This document shows, piece by piece, positions 4,341 to 5,679 of a DNA stretch of 5,679 nucleotides. Source of the DNA: Cytophagales bacterium (lineage in GTDB: Bacteria > Bacteroidota > Bacteroidia > Cytophagales > Spirosomataceae); NCBI GenBank assembly GCA_028868395.1, contig JAGWUO010000094.1, positions 1-5,679 of the forward strand, given 5' to 3'. The number at the start of each line of letters is the position of its first letter. The first letter of the stretch is position 1. The position numbers and the translations under genes are program-made. The notes under the pieces are model-generated. The model was not told where the DNA came from, made no database searches, and was given only the letters and a program-made list of their open reading frames with translations.

Positions 4341-5567
4341 ATGAATAAAATGTTTTTTGTGCCTTTTATCAGTATTGTGTTAATCGCGCTGGACTATTAC
4401 GTTTGGATGGCGGTCAAAACCGCTTTTCGAAACGCTCGACAAAGCATGCAAAACACCGCAAAATATACCTTCTGGGGATTTACGATCTTCATTTTGCTAG
4501 GTATCATTTCTTATAATGCGCTTCCCTTACATGCCTGGAAAAATGAAATCAGAATCACCTTTATGGCGATTGTGATGATTTCCGTTATCACTAAACTGTT
4601 TATTATTATCTTCTTGTTGATAGAAGACGTCACCCGTTTCTTCCGTTGGGGGACCAAAAAAGTATTGAAGAAAGACCCTAGTGCCATTAGTCGCCATGAG
4701 TTCTTGTCCCAAGCGGCTTTGGCGGTGGGAGCAGTTCCGGCGGCAACCTTTGCCTTTGGCATTATTTCAGGAGCTCACGATTATACAGTGGAACACATTC
4801 CGTTAAAAATCAAAGGCTTACCTTCTGCCTTCAAGGGTCTAAAAATTGCTCAAATTTCCGATATCCATACAGGTTCATTCTTCAACAAAACTGCCGTTAA
4901 AGGGGGTGTGGAGATGCTGATGCGCGAAAAAGCAGATGTGGTTTTCTTTACGGGTGACTTAGTGAATAACGAGTCCAAAGAGGTGCAGAACTACTTCGAT
5001 GTATTTAATAAGGTCAAAGCTCCTTTGGGGGTTTTCAGCACCTTAGGGAACCACGACTACGGCGATTATGTACGTTGGGATAGCCCTGCAGCTAAAAAAC
5101 AAAACCTGAAAGACTTGATGAAGGCTCATGAATTAATGGGCTGGGACTTATTAATGGATGAACATCGTTTTCTAGAGGAATCAGGAGAAAAATTAGCCAT
5201 TATTGGAGTCCAAAACATCGGCTTAGGCCGTTTTCCTTGGTATGGAAACCTGGAGAAGGCGCACAAAGGAACTGAAGAGGCATCAGCAAAACTCCTCTTA
5301 TCTCATGACCCTAACCACTGGAATGCGGAGGTTACGAAAAAATACCATGACATCGATGTGGCATTTGCCGGCCATACGCATGGTACACAGTTTGGCGTTA
5401 AAATCGCCGAAATGCGCTGGTCTCCAGCTCAATATGTGTACAAACAATGGGCAGGATTATACCAAGAGGGGGATCAGCAAATCTATGTAAATCGAGGCTA
5501 TGGCTATTTAGGATATCCGGGTAGAGTGGGGATGCCGCCGGAGATTTCAGTGTTTACGCTTTCCTAA
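4341..5567 (+). CDS. Membrane-anchored calcineurin-like metallophosphoesterase
   Basis: A 408-residue protein counted from the ATG at 4341. The frame is open further upstream to 4236, but that stretch is antisense to the SDR gene and lies upstream of or across the promoter, so it is not used. N-terminal membrane segments are visible at about residues 4-25, 43-61 and 72-96, then a basic loop (RWGTKKVLKKD) and a hydrophobic stretch at 122-143 preceded by SRHEFL, which looks like a Tat-type motif with one Arg lost. The catalytic domain starts near 165 with all metal-binding motifs: ISDIHTG (Asp174, His176), FTGDLVNNE (Asp205), LGNHDY (Asn236, His237, Asp238), LLSHDP (His322) and AGHTHG (His345, His347). 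It should bind two metal ions and cleave a phosphomono- or diester, probably of a lipid or cell-envelope compound given the membrane anchor; relatives are YkuE and YaeI-type enzymes. The substrate is not readable from sequence. Confidence 0.9.
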   Translation: MNKMFFVPFISIVLIALDYYVWMAVKTAFRNARQSMQNTAKYTFWGFTIFILLGIISYNALPLHAWKNEIRITFMAIVMISVITKLFIIIFLLIEDVTRFFRWGTKKVLKKDPSAISRHEFLSQAALAVGAVPAATFAFGIISGAHDYTVEHIPLKIKGLPSAFKGLKIAQISDIHTGSFFNKTAVKGGVEMLMREKADVVFFTGDLVNNESKEVQNYFDVFNKVKAPLGVFSTLGNHDYGDYVRWDSPAAKKQNLKDLMKAHELMGWDLLMDEHRFLEESGEKLAIIGVQNIGLGRFPWYGNLEKAHKGTEEASAKLLLSHDPNHWNAEVTKKYHDIDVAFAGHTHGTQFGVKIAEMRWSPAQYVYKQWAGLYQEGDQQIYVNRGYGYLGYPGRVGMPPEISVFTLS

Positions 5568-5575
5568 AGCATTTC

Positions 5576-5632
5576 TTTACATCTAAATCCTGAAATTGTG
5601 CTACGCAATAATTTCTAGGCTTTAGATGTAAA
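5576..5632 (+). terminator. Large hairpin behind the phosphoesterase gene, with the shared core
   Basis: The structure begins 9 nt after the stop codon. TTTACATCTAAA (5576-5587) pairs with TTTAGATGTAAA (5621-5632); after a T/C mismatch CCT (5589-5591) pairs with AGG (5617-5619); T5616 is bulged; GAAATT (5592-5597) pairs with AATTTC (5610-5615); G5598 faces A5608-T5609 unpaired; TGC (5599-5601) pairs with GCA (5605-5607) around the loop TAC. That makes 24 base pairs. No T-run follows. Position suggests a transcription terminator or mRNA 3'-end structure. Confidence 0.72.
5593..5614 (+). repeat. Copy 2 of the 22-nt conserved hairpin core
   Basis: The apex reads ATTGTGC-TAC-GCAATAAT, with the same asymmetric internal loop (G facing AT) as the copy at 3463-3484. 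The sequence outside the core differs between the two hairpins, yet each is complementary to its own partner arm. Confidence 0.75.
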
Positions 5633-5646
5633 CAAAATACTTTCAA

Positions 5647-5679
5647 ATGAAAATCGTAAACTCTTTTCTCTCTTCAACT
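5647..5679 (+). CDS. Possible start of another gene (cut by the window end)
   Basis: An ATG at 5647 opens a frame of 11 codons to the window end, reading MKIVNSFLSST. It follows the hairpin of the preceding gene by 14 nt, a plausible place for a new start, but no TAnnTTTG box precedes it and 11 codons are too few to identify a protein or exclude chance. Confidence 0.25.
   Translation, partial: MKIVNSFLSST

Noticed and set aside
3444..5632. The hairpins as integron attC sites
   Set aside because: attC sites have conserved ends (RYYYAAC/GTTRRRY) and a variable tip; here the tip is conserved and the ends vary, and no integrase or cassette array is visible.

Overview
The window looks like an ordinary chromosomal stretch of a Bacteroidota bacterium, probably a Cytophagales-type lineage (the phylum is fairly secure, the order is a guess). 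The reasons are the -7 promoter boxes of the form TAnnTTTG in front of most transcription units, the absence of Shine-Dalgarno sequences at starts, moderate GC, and the gene types: a prfA of Bacteroidota style, a Rossmann/DUF2520 protein and a membrane-anchored calcineurin-like phosphoesterase. No transposase, integrase, CRISPR array, tRNA or rRNA is visible.

Layout: (1) positions 1-172, minus strand, the 5' end of prfA (release factor 1). (2) 173-266, a divergent promoter region. (3) 267-725, plus strand, a small lipoprotein of unknown function. (4) 718-1970, minus strand, a two-gene operon (HNH endonuclease then DUF2520 Rossmann protein) coupled by an ATGA overlap; its last stop codon overlaps the lipoprotein stop tail to tail. 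(5) 1971-2090, a second divergent region. (6) 2091-3296, plus strand, an M20D metal-dependent amidohydrolase. (7) 3297-3495, a convergent intergenic region with two large hairpins. (8) 3496-4290, minus strand, an atypical SDR (epimerase-like) protein. (9) 4291-4340, a 50-bp divergent region with two opposing promoters. (10) 4341-5567, plus strand, a membrane-anchored metallophosphoesterase. (11) 5568-5679, a hairpin and possibly the first codons of another gene.

The genes do not form an evident common pathway; they read as separate housekeeping or accessory-metabolic units: translation termination, amide hydrolysis, nucleotide-cofactor-dependent redox chemistry, phosphoester hydrolysis.

The most interesting signal is not a gene. 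The hairpins behind the SDR gene (minus strand) and behind the phosphoesterase gene (plus strand) share a nearly identical 22-nt apical core (21 of 22 bases) in the same orientation relative to the upstream gene, while their outer stems differ in sequence but remain self-complementary. The hairpin behind the amidohydrolase gene looks like a diverged third member. This suggests a recurring structured 3'-end element (terminator, mRNA 3' stabiliser or palindromic repeat family) that could be tested across the genome.
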